A stretch of 64,000 bases of DNA from Opisthocomus hoazin (Eukaryota > Chordata > Aves > Opisthocomiformes > Opisthocomidae): NCBI RefSeq assembly GCF_030867145.1, contig NC_134417.1:12191577-12255576 (forward strand). The letters are read 5' to 3'. The notes under the pieces are model-generated. The model worked only from the letters and a program-made list of their open reading frames with translations, did no database searches and was not told the origin of the DNA. The first letter of the stretch is position 1; every line of letters starts with the position of its first letter. Position numbers and translations under genes: made by a program. Below, piece by piece: positions 62,328 through 64,000 of the stretch.

Positions 62328-64000
62328 TGTGCCTCAGTATGCATATGAATAGAAGCACAAAGGCTCAGAAATCTAGGGCATAGGAAGTCGGAGCACCAGG
62401 GAAGTCCAGGGAGCTACATCTTCGCAATGGCTGCACTCTTCCCTGTTTGTAATAGGTGTGGGTAAACCAGCATTGTCTTATTTTTACTTTCTTTTGGGGA
62501 GCTACTACTTTCTGAATATAAGGCAAGGCAGGCAGCAGCCATTGGGCTGCTTCAGTCTATGACTTCCTGGTTTTCCAAACACAGATTTTACACCTTATCT
62601 GATTAATAATCAGATTAGTTTTATCCTGGAATTTAAAAAAGGCTAATTCATTTAAACCTGTTGTCTATATACTACTGTAGAGCAGAGCTTCTTACCTTGT
62701 TCTCACTTCCCATGGCCTCATTCAGGAATGCATTACCACTGGACTGCCCAGCTTCTCAAGACCTTCTGTTTCTTTGCACTTTCAAAATTTCTTCTTCTTA
62801 CTAAACATGTTAAAATAAATGATGTTTTTGTTTTTAAAAGTATAATAAATTTTGGATTCTTAAATATTTTGAAGGTGCCAGCTGTAATGCAACTATCATC
62901 TATGGCTTACAACAGAAAAGGATACTTGTGGTCAAAGCCATACCATATTCTGAACAGCCATGCACTCTCAGCTTTGGTTGTATTTTTATCCATGTTAGAT
63001 GCACTCTGCAAAATAAACAAATGAATAAAGTGAAGAGCATTTTTATAACATAAATAAAATATGGATTTCCAACATTAAAAATACATGTCAAACTGAATTA
63101 CAATTAACTGCACATTTTTTTAATTTAAAAAGCTTCTTTGGCGCACAAATGTCATCTCTGTGAATCAGTTCAGGAGGAAATTGGCTCATATAGCACATTT
63201 TTCATTGCTATATACTCATTGGAAGAGTACATAATTTACTTTTATTAATGATTCCAATTTCATTAAGCAGCTAAGAAGCATTATATTCTGAGGTCAATAA
63301 AATGATATTTTGATCTAATTGCCATTGTGGGATTACTTCAGTTTACTCCTACAAGATCAGATGCTATTTGTGTGTTTTGTACAAAATGTCATTCCCAAAA
63401 GGATCGTGTTATTCTAATAATTATGACACTACTTTTCCTTCTGTGCTTCTTTCCAAGGGGAGAGGAACACAAGTCAACAAGACTCAAAATGCTGCTTGCC
63501 ATTCTGCAAGCTGATTCTGGGGTGTGCTGCACAGGTAGACAGATGGACTGTCCTTTTACTCAGGGTCATAATTTGGAATAATACATTAGAAACACTTATC
63601 TGTATAAGCACAGCTTGGCCATACTCTGGGCACCACATCAGTAACAGGGGAAGAATTAGTGGCAGGATGGTATTGCCAGTTCTCTGAGGATACTTCATTA
63701 TTATCTTGTTTGTGTTTCGCTTCAAGTTAGATTATTTTTAATGGAAGTATTTTTCTTTCTGCAAATTTAAACCAATTTAATAATTTTTATGTTTTAATCT
63801 AATAATATATTAAAAATTTAATTTCCTACTATACATTAACATACACATAAATTGGCTGATGATGGTAATTTCAATGGTCTGATCCTCAAAACTGCAAGGT
63901 CTAGTTCCAAGCCAACTTGTACATGGGAACTTTTACATTGATTTCACTGAGTTTCGAAGAAGATTATATGGAGACAGAAACCATATTGTAGCTGTTATGA
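62328..64000. other. Unique AT-rich non-coding sequence
   Basis: No exon or known repeat. Overlapping chance frames on both strands reach 98 codons. The stretch 63,130-63,310 looks complex and non-repetitive and might be a conserved element, but nothing in one sequence proves it. Confidence 0.45.

Noticed and set aside
1..64000. tRNA, rRNA, snRNA, microRNA genes and CRISPR arrays
   Set aside because: No box A/B pairs with a cloverleaf, no conserved snRNA or rRNA words and no regularly spaced repeats were found by reading; hairpin microRNAs cannot be excluded without folding.

Overview
This window looks like nuclear DNA of a bird, and it is non-coding. It is AT-rich with poly-A, poly-T and GT/AC tracts. 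It carries several CR1 LINE 3' ends with the typical avian terminus (TTCTATGAT-type or TCTGTGATT-type 8-mer) and one LTR of endogenous-retrovirus type. I found no bacterial-style gene organisation and no recognisable coding exon. The longest open frames (about 110-145 codons) are either CR1 ORF2 remnants or chance frames with no family resemblance. The segment is therefore either intergenic or the inside of a long intron; the sequence alone does not decide.

Layout. Positions 1-21,500 are mostly unique sequence with short tandem duplications, homopolymers and a repeated class of A/C-rich tracts. Within this, about 14.4-18.5 kb is unusually rich in A over T on the + strand. Positions 21.5-32.4 kb hold most of the retroelements. 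In order they are: a decayed ancient CR1-type LINE running from the reverse-transcriptase region to its 3' end (21,540-22,618, +); a younger 5'-truncated CR1 (23,981-24,460, +); a second ancient LINE reverse-transcriptase relic (25,140-25,805, +); a short CR1 end (26,454-26,547, -); an apparent solo LTR with a 5-bp target duplication (27,601-28,854, +); and another CR1 end (32,161-32,405, +) preceded by a perfect 12-bp hairpin. Positions 32.4-56.6 kb are almost featureless unique sequence. A longer CR1 copy lies at 56,591-57,204 (-). At 61-62.3 kb there is a pair of about 110-120 bp direct repeats, 1.07 kb apart, that I cannot assign to a family.

Nothing here supports a multi-gene system. The observations most worth checking are the two ancient LINE relics, the LTR and its boundaries, the unexplained direct-repeat pair, and the inverted CR1 pair that could form double-stranded RNA if transcribed together. 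Family assignments rest on recalled consensus features, not a database search.
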